Below are positions 31,597-42,800 of a stretch of 64,000 nt of DNA, one piece after another. The translations under genes were made by a program, and so were the position numbers. The stretch comes from Curvularia sp. ZM96 (Eukaryota > Ascomycota > Dothideomycetes > Pleosporales > Pleosporaceae), in contig JAJGBQ010000001.1 in NCBI GenBank assembly GCA_022457065.1, positions 7,998,001 to 8,062,000 of the forward strand. Reading direction: 5' to 3'. The notes beneath the pieces are model-generated. The model did no database searches, had not been told where the DNA came from, and saw only the letters and a program-made list of their open reading frames with translations. How positions within the stretch are numbered: position 1 is the first letter of the stretch; the number at the start of each line of letters is the position of its first letter.

Positions 31597-32925
31597 CTAC
31601 GTTATTGAGACACGAACCTCCAAATCATTTAAGCCGCCCTTGTGCGGATGCGTATTCAAAACCTCAATATCAGGTAATGGGATGTCATCTACGGAATTGA
31701 CAATGGCGGTTTCGCTTGCGGAATCCGGGACACTCTTTCGCTTTGTTGTGCGTCTTAACCCTGATGCAGTGAATGATTTGCCACCACTCCGATATGCATT
31801 GATACTGCTACCCACCCGGTAGCAGCTACTTTGACCACGGCTACTTGAGATGAGAGACGGGAAGAATCTTGCAATCAAAGGCCTCAAGGTTGGTAAACAG
31901 GCGCAAGAAATAGCAGTGTTGAGCTCCACAGCAGACCAGTTTGCGACGCCAACGTTTTCCCATGACGGGTCCGTAGTTATGGTGGCGAGATACAGGCTGT
32001 TAAGTCGTAGGATTGAGACAATGCATATACTAAAAATATAAGAAATATGAAGTTAGGAAGGGGTTCCAGTAAAATACGTTAGAGGGGAAACCTACAATAA
32101 TCCAACCATGAAAACCAGATACAGACTTATCTTTTGCCTTGTCGAGAGTTGAAGCCGTTTTATCAAGGGCGCTGGGATTATTACAATCATGATGTCAGTT
32201 GCAATATTGATTCCCGCATTGATAAACCAAATCAGCCCATTCGGTAGGCACTTTCCTTTGACGTTCACATCCCAGAATGAGGCGATTGGGATGCAGAAGA
32301 ATATTGCAGATAGAGTCGCCCAGAGGCCATAAATGATGACTATGACCAATTGAACATAGCAAATCCGCTTAACGTTACGTGTGGGAAAGATCCTCAGGTA
32401 CTGGAAAAGGACAGAGATTTTGACGAACGTAAGACTGACGTTGTACAATGGGATTGTAATGTAGACAGCCTTAACAGCGTAAGCAACTTGATCTGAATTC
32501 TTTCCGATTGTGTACCTTTTCCATCTTCTAATAACTAATTAACATACCTTTAGAAAGATAGTTAATTGCTGAGGGGGAAGTAGAAAAATATGTTGACCAA
32601 GCCCGTGCTTAGCCTCTACCCAACGTCAGCCTAATGAAACTTGGGGTGATACAAGTCAAAACTTACGGATTACCATCCCAGTGGTATTTGCGATGGAGAA
32701 TAACTTAAAAAAGAATCAATTCAGTCGATCGTTGGGGCAGTTATCACTACAACTTACTAGAGACACGAAAACGCACCAATCATCATACCCTAGAATATGG
32801 AGCATTCGAGACCGCGTGATGAAGCGTAGAATGACAAAAACACCTGCTACACTAACACTGGTAATGGCACATGCGGCTACTAGGTCCCCACGAGCAGTGA
32901 GGCCAAGAGATCGTTGTGCAACCAT
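31597..32925 (-). pseudogene. Fungal-rhodopsin-domain membrane protein, one-base framesh shift
   Basis: Five exons on the minus strand: 32925-32758, 32703-32667, 32615-32548, 32499-32096 and 32030-31597, with introns of 48-65 nt (the one ending at 32500 uses an AAAG acceptor). The product has the seven-segment rhodopsin domain of fungi: GYDDWCVF, AKHGLGQH, NVSLTFVKISVLFQYLRIF, then SILRLNSLYLAT and DPSWENV...WSAVELNTAISCACLPTLRP. There is no CFEM domain. The exons sum to 1,111 nt, one more than a multiple of three: the frame slips at about 31980, within CACCAATAACTACGG. Everything else is intact, so this is a fresh pseudogene or a sequence error. Similar in family, not in detail, to the receptor at 16866. 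Confidence 0.7.
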
Positions 32926-35229
32926 ATTGTCAATGTTGAAGCTAGATAAATCAATTGTGGAGAAGAATCACCTTCTAATGATCTTCTAGCACCTTCGTAT
33001 CTTATAGTACACGTTATTCAGCTGCAAGGATCAATTTCGGCTTGCTCACATTCCGGAATTTGCCGCGCACGGATCGTGACCTAAAGCTTGAGACTAGAAA
33101 ATATCAATGGAATGACTGAAGGGGTTAAAATTGTTCAGGAAGGTTGATAGCAACATTATCGATTGGAGGAACCCTGCGTCCAGGGGAGACGACTGTACTT
33201 GGAGGCTACAGTATGTAGCGGCCACCATGCGCCCCTGCGTCCATGCATCTCTGCGTTAGCGAGCATAATTTCTCTAACGAATGTAACCCCGCAACTTGGT
33301 CCAGGGGTGCCATGGGTGAACACGACGTATCCCGCTCGTATGCAGGCGCTAATTACGGACCGAATCCGGGGCTGACGGTTATGGGTGGTTCCCCGTCTTG
33401 AGGGCTGGACTTTTACGAATGGTAGCAGTCTAGTGTGTGCACTAACTGGAAAGCGACTAGAGGTTGTCATCCCTACAATACTGTTGAGTTTATGTGCATC
33501 TGTTCGAGGTTGGACGAGTCGTAAATTGCTTTATTATCGAACTTTTGTTCTAAAGGAGACCAGTCTTGAAAGTTCGTTTCGAAGCCGCGAAAATGGAAGA
33601 GAGCGAGGTTGTGTAGTGGATATAACGTAAAGTCGCCGCTCTATAAGCCTTTTGTAATTTAAAAAAAGTTGATTCTCTACTACTCTAGCATAAAAAAAAA
33701 TGTATAGCTGTTCTATGACACATTCGTCATGGACAACTTCCTGTCAAGGGTATGACTGCTAATGCCGCCAAGAGCTACCTAACCAAGCTACTCTTAGCGG
33801 ATTGCTTGCCTACCTTTCAGCTCACGCTTACGAAGATGTTCGAGTCTGATCGTCCATTTAGCATTAATCCAACCTCTTCTTCTTCTCTTTCTGCTACTTA
33901 GTATGATGGAAAACATGAAAGGATAAGCTGACCAGCGCTTAGACGAGCCGGTGAAAACACAGAAAACGGAACATAAAGAAAATGGCCGAATGCCACTCTG
34001 AATGAATAATGGCAAGCATAGTACACTCTTTTGCATTGAGCGCCCGTTTCTCTGGATGTGAGTCATGGTGGGTGGTGTATGGGACGCCTAAGGGATGTGT
34101 GCTATGGTGCCACTCTTCCGGGCAGCTGAGCAGGTGGAGTGATTTCATTTCCTTTTTTCGGGTAAAATGACAGGGGCTGGAAACGAGCAACTACTGGCTG
34201 TAGATATTCGCCGATCCCGCGCCACAAAAAGACGCAAGCATGAGACGAGCCTGGCTTTTGGGTTCGCAGTAGTAAATGCCATGTAATAGTTTTGTGCAAT
34301 TGCAAATCGCAGTTCTCAGTGGTTGGAGCGCTGTATCGCGTGGCTTGCGCCAACGCTCCTAGCCTGCCTTGGACACATGTTATGTTCCCCGGAAATGTTG
34401 CCTCCTAGAATATGCCATTGCAGCAGCTTGGCGTGCCATCGCTTGGGGAACCTAATTTTTAGCCCCCGTTGTTGAGGGGGTTGGTATTCCGAGCACTGCG
34501 TTGCGTAATGCACTTGCGTAACGCACGCCTATAGTCTCAAACTTTATGATTGTTAGCCAATCACTCTAGGGGAGACGGAAGGCATGACTTGGTGAAACGA
34601 AGGCGTAACAGCAGAGAAGAAGCGAGATAAGTGTAGATCATCGATGCCAAGACGAAAGCTGTGTTTTGCAACTTAGTAGCTGACCCTGTTCATGGAGGGA
34701 GAATAGGCTTTTCTATCCTCAATCCCCAACAGGATCAAGGTCAGAATCGACCTTGATCCTAGATTTCTTGGCGAGTTTGCGGACCTTAATCCCGCTAGTC
34801 TATATAGGTGCTTGAATTAAGGTTAAAATAGTGCTTAAAATAAATGCAACTCCTACTATAGATATAGAAAACCTAACTGATATAAGACGGCGAAAGAGGC
34901 CTGATTCGCACTAAAATAGGCTTAGCATCAGGGGTTTATCTATATCTACCTACTTTATCACCTCTAATTTGTGCTATCTAACACCTCTAATTCACGCCAA
35001 GACAGACTTATCCGCCATGTCTCCAATTCCATCAATTCCACTTCGCTTCCATACCCGCTCTTCGCTATGGTACCTTCGACATACACCAGGAATTTGCACT
35101 AGCCCAGTTGCCAGCTTGAGGAGAGTTGGGCACTAGTGATATTACAGTAGTCAATGTCGCTATAATAGAAGACATTGGTCGAGCGGGAGAAGGGTGTTGT
35201 TCGGGAGCTGCCTTGGCCGCTGTCCGTGG
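32926..35229. other. 2.3-kb stretch without recognised genes
   Basis: No gene seen. 34800-34990 is AT-rich and RIP-like. A 12-bp inverted repeat at 34731-34760 is listed separately. Open frames at 33156-33630 and 33794-34513 lack family features. Confidence 0.5.
34731..34760. repeat. Perfect 12-bp inverted repeat
   Basis: AGGATCAAGGTC (34731-34742), six spacer bases, then GACCTTGATCCT (34749-34760). Could form a hairpin or be a dimer binding site; no gene lies close by. Confidence 0.6.
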
Positions 35230-35640
35230 CAATGTGGCGGATCTTTCGAGAAGAGGGTAGAGCGAGAGGCACGAGACGATTATAACAGAGACGATATATT
35301 CAGTGATGGCTATGATGTCTTCATCAAACCAGGAGAATTAGCTTCCAGATACTAGGATACGGGACCCTTGCATCACTTACATGTGGGCAAATTATTCACA
35401 GTGAGATCCTGCACAGCAGAGCGTACAACAACAGCCAAGATCGTCAAACAACCAAGCAAAAACATGCAGAGCAGACCCACTCTCTCGCGCTGATATCTCA
35501 AGTGCAGGATCCGAATGATCGGTAGCGGCAAGTAAGGTAATGCCATCGAACATCCATGTTTATAGCAAATTGTTTCTATGGGTGCTTACTGAAAATCTCA
35601 GAGATGATATTGAGGAACCAAGTGAGGTGGACCAGCGGCT
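35230..35640 (-). pseudogene. Relic of a third fungal-rhodopsin-domain gene
   Basis: Three separate coding-like pieces on the minus strand. About 35640-35590 reads LTWFLNIISEIF; 35535-35381 reads LPLPIIRILHLRYQRERVG then two hydrophobic stretches and ends at a GTAAGT donor (35380); about 35333-35230 reads SWFDEDIIAITEYIVSVI. The order and spacing match the last three membrane segments of the fungal rhodopsin domain (lPlpii..L, then R..., then E..iai). Junctions are broken and the N-terminal half is absent. Confidence 0.5.
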
Positions 35641-35801
35641 TCACGGAAAAAGCGGAGCAATTTTTGCCTTGTTAAACCATTTGATAGCGATGTTGATGCT
35701 AATATATATAGTAACCCTATCCCAATTCCAACCCAACTTTTGGCAACCTTACCCTGCCCCTACTCTAATCTATTTATTTACTAGTCTATTCCTCACATCT
35801 T

Positions 35802-36132
35802 CTACATAACAGTGCAGTATTGGCCGCCGTTGCTTGAATCACCCTTCTCACGCCTGCGTGTAATAGACAAGATTAGCTCTTCAACGTGTTGGCCAAAAAA
35901 AGAATGCTTACACTTGAAGTGCATGTTCAGCTCCACTGCGCACTATCTCGGCAACGTGTTCAATTTGAGCAGAGCTTGGGTCTGCAGAGACACTTCTTGA
36001 AATTTCGCGGCCATCATGTTGACTTTGGACATCGTGAGTTGTCTCTTCTAGTTGTTTGACAGGTGCTGGAGCTGCGGCAACGTGTGTGTTTGCGATAATA
36101 GTACCAACAGCAATGATTTCAGAAAGACGCAT
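35802..36132 (-). CDS. Small precursor with signal peptide and C-terminal CaaX box
   Basis: Two exons on the minus strand, 36132-35912 and 35853-35802, joined across a 58-nt intron (GTAAGC donor, GCTAAT branch point, CGCAG acceptor). The spliced frame is 273 nt, 90 residues. The N-terminus looks like a signal peptide (MRLSEIIAVGTIIANTHVAAAPAP). A polar middle follows, and the protein ends GGQYCTVM: Cys-Thr-Val-Met at the very end is a CaaX farnesylation box as in a-factor-type pheromones. A signal peptide and a CaaX box in one protein is unusual, but h-type hybrid pheromone precursors of Trichoderma combine such features. There is no Lys-Arg processing pair, and only one Cys. Unspliced, the frame would stop at residue 74 without the box. 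Function inferred only. Confidence 0.5.
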
Positions 36133-36746
36133 ATTGGTAGGTGCTATTATAAATAGATATAAAGGTGTTCAAAAGTCTTGCAATAAATGATGCGATTGTA
36201 GTTTAGAAACTTTCTAATCAATTTATATCTAGAAGTCTAACTCTACTTCTAAAAACGGTAGCTAATTAACGCAATCTCAAAAACAGTAAAAGATAATATG
36301 TTAGAATGCCAGTTATTCCTATTCTAGTTCAGTTAATATGAGTAATCGTCGCGTAAGCTCTATGAGAATTAACCCTAGCAACTTGCTAACTCGTAAAAGT
36401 TCTACAATGTACTAAAAAAGGAAACCAACCCCATGCCATTCTAAGAGGAGTAAAAACACTAGAATGCAAAGATATATGATATCGCTGTTCTATCTGCACA
36501 AGCTTCTTCTTGGCATGACTCAGCACGCCAGATCTGCAACGCTAACACAGCTTTGTCCATTTATCTTCCATTTCGTGCAAGCTTAAAGTAGTTAGATATT
36601 TGCTATGTATATACTAGATACGCACAGACGTGCAAATACTGCAGGCTCTCTCTTATAGAACTAACACATTTATTGTCTAGTTATAGTCACAATTTGATAC
36701 CACCATCACCTTGTGTCTACAATTTAGTCAGGCAATCTCGAAGCCA
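36133..36746. other. Intergenic between divergent genes
   Basis: AT-rich; carries TTTATAAT-like sequence just upstream of the 36132 ATG on the minus strand. No gene or RNA recognised. Confidence 0.5.
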
Positions 36747-37817
36747 ATGATGGTAGTCGAAAAAGTCAAAACGCGGATCCGTGGCCCTGTTTTTCTCTTT
36801 GGCATACTGGTTCTTGTTGGAGCAAGTTGTTTTTTCTTCCTTACACGATCTTGGCATGATTTATCACTCACACTTAAACCGAACAACATTATATCTTCAT
36901 CGACATGGAGTAGCACGAAGTTTCAAGGTGATCATACCATTCAAATCGAAGCTCCGCTTGGAGAGCTTCCTACAACGCCTGATGCATCAATCGTCAATAT
37001 CGCATACGGTCCGATTATGGCGGCAACACACAAAACTTCGAATATCTTCAAAAATGTACAGAAACCCTGCACGGACTGCTACCTCACAGCCATGAGGGCA
37101 GTGTTGCTGTCCAGCAATGGTACTGAGCTCTTCACAAACTCGAACAATATCTGGCTTCACCATATCATCTTCTTCAACCGCGGACAGAAGGATACTGTAT
37201 GCCCAGAAATGGCTGGCGAACGATTCTTCGGCGGTGGTAACGAGCGTGATACCTGGCGCTGGAATTCCCATGGTGCGTGGGGTTATGAGGTACAGCCTGG
37301 AGATCGGGATCAATGGGACATTGCGATAGAGGTCATGAATGACAACCAAGAAGACATTGAAGTATACATTGACGTACGTTTCGAGGTTATAGAAAGGAAC
37401 GGTGCAGTACGTTATCGATCAGTAACGCCTGTATGGCTGGATATGACTGGGTGTGGAAATGCAGAACTTGAGGCTAAGAGCCTAAACGAATCATTCTCAT
37501 ATCAGTCTCCAATATGGAGGTCTACCGTCGAAGGGATCATGGTAGTAGCTAGGGGTCACATGCATGATGGCGGTCTCCGAATGCGCGCATTCAAGAATGG
37601 CGAAGTCTTCTGCATCTCAGAACAACTATATAACAACCAAGATGCGACACAACATATTGTAGGAGGAGGTGTCTGCAAGTATACAAGTCTTTTGCAAAAA
37701 GGTGACTTGTTGTTAGCTGATGCCGCGTACAATCCAAGGATTCACAGGCTGGTCATGCACGATGGAGAAGTCGATGCTGTGATGGGAGCTATGGGGGTAT
37801 TTGTGGGAAAACCATAG
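36747..37817 (+). CDS. Membrane-anchored protein with PHM-like H-H and H-x-H motifs
   Basis: An intronless 356-residue frame from ATG 36747; the TTG at 36711 only extends the frame. Residues 13-33 form one hydrophobic anchor after a basic start, so this is a type II membrane or secreted protein. The rest is a beta-rich ectodomain with a CTDCY pair, a His-His pair at 138-139 (WLHHIIFF) and His-Met-His at 271-273 (ARGHMHDGG), with paired Cys near 252 and 290-310. His-His plus His-x-His on a beta scaffold is how peptidylglycine monooxygenase and relatives bind two coppers, and the plant SURNod19 family has a similar look. I suggest a copper-binding or related secreted protein; the family is not certain. 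No damage seen, although it borders the transposon block. Confidence 0.65.
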   Translation: MMVVEKVKTRIRGPVFLFGILVLVGASCFFFLTRSWHDLSLTLKPNNIISSSTWSSTKFQGDHTIQIEAPLGELPTTPDASIVNIAYGPIMAATHKTSNIFKNVQKPCTDCYLTAMRAVLLSSNGTELFTNSNNIWLHHIIFFNRGQKDTVCPEMAGERFFGGGNERDTWRWNSHGAWGYEVQPGDRDQWDIAIEVMNDNQEDIEVYIDVRFEVIERNGAVRYRSVTPVWLDMTGCGNAELEAKSLNESFSYQSPIWRSTVEGIMVVARGHMHDGGLRMRAFKNGEVFCISEQLYNNQDATQHIVGGGVCKYTSLLQKGDLLLADAAYNPRIHRLVMHDGEVDAVMGAMGVFVGKP

Positions 37818-37867
37818 TAGAGATGAATAGTTAAACCTATAATTAATAAATTAAGTAAAAGGTTCTA

Positions 37868-37985
37868 TGTTACAAGTAACAACGAAGGATCTCTCCTAGA
37901 CGAAGGGCCGCAGGTTGAAGTCCATTAGGCGCCACGTTAAAAGGTAATGATTACCGCGGGGTGGCGATTACGTGATTGACATTAC
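37868..37985 (-). mobile_element. 3' end of a family-A LTR, inverted
   Basis: Starts TGTTACAAGTAACAACG and aligns, as reverse complement, with the last ~118 bp of the LTRs at 39128-39245 and 51870-51987 (including GGCGCCACGTTAAAAGGTAATGA). Confidence 0.75.
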
Positions 37986-38378
37986 GCTATATATATTAGA
38001 GAGCTAGAGATCGCAGCAATACTGCTTGAAAATTAGTCCTTGCGCGAGGTTATTGTTACGATCTCTAAAAACGCTGACACAAGTAGACCCATAAGCAGTT
38101 TAAAGGATCGCGACTACGCCGTAATTCTCTTAGCACCACGCCACGCGTCACGTAACTTAATTAATAATTAGTAGCTCTTAGCGCTACTAAGCAACTAAGC
38201 ACTCTATATAAATATGCACGATACTTAGTAAATTAGTAGTTCTAGTAGGGAATACAAAAGTACTATAGCGTAAGAACTATAGTATAGAAATATTATATAA
38301 ATTTTATTTAATTTCATATAATAGTATTACTACTACTATAATTTTAATACTAGTAGGTAATACAGAAGTACTAAGGCA

Positions 38379-38475
38379 GAGTAGTAGTAAGATAGAGTAG
38401 TAGTAAGATAGAGTAGTAGTAAGATAGAGTAGTAGTAAGATAGAGTAGTAGTAAGATAGAGTAGTAATAAGATAG
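38379..38475 (+). repeat. Minisatellite, 16-bp unit, about six copies
   Basis: TAGAGTAGTAGTAAGA is repeated in perfect tandem with one variant near the end (AGTAATAAG). No spacers, so not a CRISPR array. Confidence 0.9.
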
Positions 38476-38558
38476 TGTTACGAGTAACAAGTTAAAAGAA
38501 TTACCTCTCTTAATGCTGACCACGAGTGGTGGGAAACCCTTAGGGTGTTAACGTACCT

Positions 38559-38593
38559 CACGGCTTCGTCGGACACCCGGCTTCGCCGGACAC
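38559..38593 (+). repeat. Two adjacent TTCG-loop hairpins
   Basis: CGGCTTCGTCGG followed by CCGGCTTCGCCGG: two near-identical inverted repeats with TTCG loops, separated by ACA. A GC-rich island in an AT-rich repeat. Role unknown. Confidence 0.6.
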
Positions 38594-38763
38594 TTCAAAA
38601 CTCACCAAAAATTCTAACTTGCAGGGGTCTAGATCTTGATAACTACTAATTACATCTAGCTAAAAATTTAATATATAAGCTGCATCTATATAATTAATAA
38701 ATCTAGAGATTTCTAAATTGCTAGCTAATATATTAGTAGAGATATTTGATATTTCTAGATTTT

Positions 38764-39245
38764 TGTTACACGGGGGTTCGCTATACTCACCTAGTCTCGG
38801 TCCGGGTTAGGGCGAGACTTGTTTAAAGTATTCCGTGCGATTGTTTTCTGGCGATTCGTAGTAGAGAGAAGTTATAGGAGTTTAACTAATAGTAAAGTAA
38901 CAATCAATTCTATAAGATAGAATAACGACGTAGCAATCTTGTTAAGTAACAACTTATAAAAAAGTACAATCTAAGAGTTAACCATAACGAATATAATAAT
39001 AAAATCCAACCTATTCTTATATCTATTGCCTTTAGTCCTGCCATCTTATCTATCTCCTCTATGCGAGATAGTTGCGATGGCGTGGCTATCTCTTCCTACA
39101 CTACTATCTTAGATGGCTGGCCTTAGCGAGATGGCACATCACGTGATCGCCGCCCCGCGGTGATTATTACCTTTTAACGTGGCGCCTAATAGTCTCCAAC
39201 CTGCAGCCCTCGTCCAGAAGAGATTCTTCGCTATTGCTTATAACA
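38764..39245 (-). repeat. 3' LTR of Gypsy A
   Basis: 482 bp, same length as the copy at 51506. Relative to that copy it carries many C-to-T changes, mostly in CpA (for example CCATCTTATCTATC against CCATCTCATCCATC), and its tip reads TATAACA instead of TGTAACA. Confidence 0.9.
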
Positions 39246-39259
39246 TTATCCCCCCTCTT
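39246..39259 (-). other. Polypurine tract of Gypsy A
   Basis: Read on the minus strand: AAGAGGGGGGATAA directly before the LTR. It marks this side as the 3' end of the element. Confidence 0.65.
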
Positions 39260-39378
39260 AGGGTCATCGTCCCGATACCCTAGATTATCGTTTTCCCATG
39301 TGTCGCTTAGCGCTGGCGGCGTAAATAAGTACAGAGACACGCCTATCGTATCGTAAGCGTTCCTTCCTCCATGCCTCC

Positions 39379-39846
39379 CTAACTATACCCAAGGTTCCGT
39401 CTTCCCGTTCTCATCGCGTTCGTGCTCAGAAGTCGAACGAGGAGCGCTACGCTCGTGCTAACTATATGAAAGAGTAGGGGAACGAAATAACTATTTACCG
39501 TTGTAAGCGGTGTGAAGAGAAGAATCTCCGTTGTTTTATTGACACTACGACTAGTTGTTGCGCTAGGTGTATTTCTGTTGCGGCTAAATGTAGCCTATTT
39601 ATTTCTAAGAAAGAGTAGGAGAAGGTTCAGCGCGAGAAGCGGCAGAAACGTCTAGAGTTAGCGCGCATCGAGGAGGATGCCGCGCGGGTTCGTCATAAAC
39701 TCCTAGAGGTTAAGGCGCGAGAGCAAGAATTTGCCAATCGAGATCTTGCCATTTTGAACTTCCAAGATCGCGCGAAGGAGCAGGCCGAGAGAAGTTCTGC
39801 CCCTAGTACGGACCTTCTAACAACTAGACTATCGCTACCCGAATAG
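39379..39846 (+). pseudogene. Antisense zinc-cluster/coiled-coil frame of Gypsy A
   Basis: On the strand opposite to gag-pol, between integrase and 3' LTR, a frame runs to TAG 39844-39846 with two in-frame TAGs (39475, 39616), both readable as mutated TGG. It has RCKRCEEKNLRC and then CCARCISVAAKC: C-x2-C-x6-C-x8-C-x2-C-x6-C, the spacing of fungal Zn2Cys6 clusters. A long charged helix follows (REKRQKRLELARIEED onward, about 60 residues, heptad-like). No clear ATG in frame upstream of the cluster except 39466. It matches in position, orientation and layout the intact frame of Gypsy B at 58458-58970. Confidence 0.6.
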
Positions 39847-39899
39847 TCGACTAACTTAGGCTAGTTACAGGCTAACGCTTCTTTCGACCCTTTTTCCCT

Positions 39900-42800
39900 T
39901 AATTACTTCCTTTCCCTTAAGAACCCAGTTCTCGCTTCTCCGGATGCTTCTAGTAGTACTCACGTACTAGTGACTTGCAGTTCGTTAGATTTCCTTTAGG
40001 CTCCTAAGTGTTATAGCTCTTAGGCTATCCTTCCTACTTGACTAAGTACTTCCACTAACTACTAACTTTCTATAGGTTCTTGATTTCCTTAACTATGTAC
40101 TCGTCGTCTTCGAGCTCTATGTCTTTTGCTAGCTTGGCGTTTTAGGGTGCTAGTTCTAGTAGTTTCTTGTAGAAAACGTCATGTATACGCATGCCTAGTA
40201 GTAGCCAGAGTTTATAGTTTACTAGTCCCAATTTCTCTAGAATTTCGAACGGTCCTAATTAGAGATTATCTAGTTTCTTACTTAGTCGCTTAGTTTTTAG
40301 GTTTTATCGTGACAAGAAAACTTTATCCCTCTTCTTAAAGGTTAGTCTCTTAATCCTTTTCTTGTTCGCAGCTTTAGACATCGTGAGGTTCCTATAAGCG
40401 ATATTTTTGCTCAATTCTTCGTGTAATTCTCGCATTAGTCAAGCCTTATTATCTACTCCGACTGTGGTACTTTCGATATCTTTTAGGTCTCGATAAGCAA
40501 CTAGCTCATACTCGTAGTTGGCGTAGTGCGGCGAGTGCTTCGTGGTCGCCAATCTTGTACTGTTGTAGGCTAATTGTGCTATTAGCAAGAGTTTAACCTA
40601 GTTGTCTTATAGCTTATTAGCGTACATTCGCAGGTATTGTTCTAGCGTCTGGTTTGTTCGTTCCGTTTGTCCATCGGTTTCTAGGTAGAAGCTAGTCGAT
40701 AGCTTCTTCTTAACTCCTATTTTTACTAAGAACGTTAACTAATACTTTAATATAAACAGTTTATCTCTGTCCGTAATAAATTCCTCTAGTATCCCGTGCT
40801 CCAATATTAGTGCCTTTAAGACCTCGTACGCGCATTCTTCTACCGTAATAGTTTTCTCTATAGGCACGAACTTTACTCCCTTAGTCAATCTGCACATAAT
40901 TACTAAGATGGTGTCGCAGAGTCGAGCTAATCTAGGTTCGAGTGACTTCGGGAGCTTTACTATAAAGTCTATTGTCACGCTGCTCTATAGTCGTTTTAGT
41001 GGTGGTAGGGGTTGTAACAGGCTATAGGGCTTATATCTCTTAGGCTTGTTCTAGTGATATGCTAAACAGTTGCCTAATACTTCCTATATCTTCGCTTGTA
41101 AGCGTGGCATCTCGAATACCTTCTTTAGTCGCCTAACTATTTCTTCTACCGCTGCATGTCCGTATTCTAGGGACTCGTGTAGGGTTTTAATAAGTTTGGT
41201 TCTCATGTGAGGAGGTACGTACGTCCGCGTGCTTTCCCTTAGCGCCTTAAGTTCCTTCCTATCGTTCGCTACTTCTGGCGGATAGGGATCTATTTCTAAC
41301 GCCTATAGCGTCGCCCTTTCCTACCATTCTTGCGTCAATGTTTTCGTTAGCGCGGCCACCTTAGCTACTCTAGCTAGTTCTAGCTAGTTATACTTTAAAC
41401 TGCTATTAGGCATCTTTTTAAGTACTGCATCGTGTGGTTCTTTGTGACCTTCTTCGCGCAGGTTAGATCTTTAGCTTAGGGCATCCGCTGCTCTATTAAG
41501 CGATCCTGCTCGATGCGTGATTTTAAAGTCGAACTAAGATAGTATCTTAGCCTATCGGACTTGTCGTTAGTTAAGCTTCTTTGTTATTATGAAACTCGCT
41601 AGGTTCTAGTGATCGGTAAAAACCTCGATCGTGTCTAGAAGTCCTAATAGGTACACTTTCTATTGTTTAAAGGCGTCAACTACTCTAAGTAGCTCCTTAT
41701 CGTGAACGTTATAATTAAGTTCTGCTCCTAAGAACTTCCTAGAATAGTAGAACACTGGTCTCTATTTTCCGTCTGGGCACTGCTATAATAATACAGCTCC
41801 GAGTGCGTAGTCTAACGCGTCGGTCTTGACTCGCGTCTTTCGTCCTAGGTCGTACATCTCTAGTACGGGTGCTTCGAGGAAGATCTGTTTAATCCGTTCG
41901 AAAGCTTCTTAATATTCCTTATTCTATCGGAATCCTACTTCTTTCTTCGTAATCTTGGAGAGTGGTGCGGTGATTTTTAAATAATCTTTAATAAACTTCT
42001 AATAGTAATTGGCGAATCCTAGAAAGAATTGCACGTCCTTGACTATTTTAGGTTTTAGCTATTCCTGTATAGTCGCTATCTTCTTCAGGTTCATTTTAAC
42101 TCCTTCTATTAAGATAATAAAGCCTAGGAATTCCGTTTCTTTGACATAGAATTCGTACTTTCCTGGCTGCAGGTACAGCTTGTATTCCCTAAGCTTCCTA
42201 AGCACTTTCTTTACATGTTCGATATATTCTTCGAGAGTCCCGCTAGAGTACACTAGTATATCGTCTAAATATGTGGTAATAAAGATTCTAAGGTACTCGT
42301 AGAGAGCGCTGTTAATAACTGACTGAAAGGTTGCCGGCGCGTTCGTTAAACTAAACGGCATAACCGTATACTCGTATAGTCTATACTTCGTTTTGAACGC
42401 TATCTTTTATTCGTCTCCTTCCTTAATCCTAATTCTATAAAATCCTTCTTAAACGTCGAACTTCGTGAACCACTTAGCTCCCTAGAGTCGATCCATAAGC
42501 TCTGATATTAGTGGTAAGAGATATCGATTCTTTCGAGTGCTGGCGTTTAACCTTTAGTAGTCGATATATAGTCGCCATTTACCGTTAGGCTTCTTTATAA
42601 ATAATATTGGAGAGGCCATCGGGCTATGTCCTAGTTGAATAAATCCCTTCTTCAAATTCTTTTGGAGGTATTCCCGCAGCTTAGTATCGTGCTCGGGTGC
42701 TATTAGGTATATGCCTCCTGGCGTCAACTTCGCTTCTTCTTCTAGGATAATCTCATGATCCTAATCCTGGTGTTTAGCTAGGTCTGTCGCTTCGTTTTCC

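Noticed and set aside
35540..35809. 89-codon plus-strand frame
   Set aside because: Overlaps the minus-strand rhodopsin-domain relic; the minus strand has the family motifs.
38379..38475. CRISPR-like array
   Set aside because: Pure tandem repeat without spacers in a eukaryotic genome; a minisatellite.
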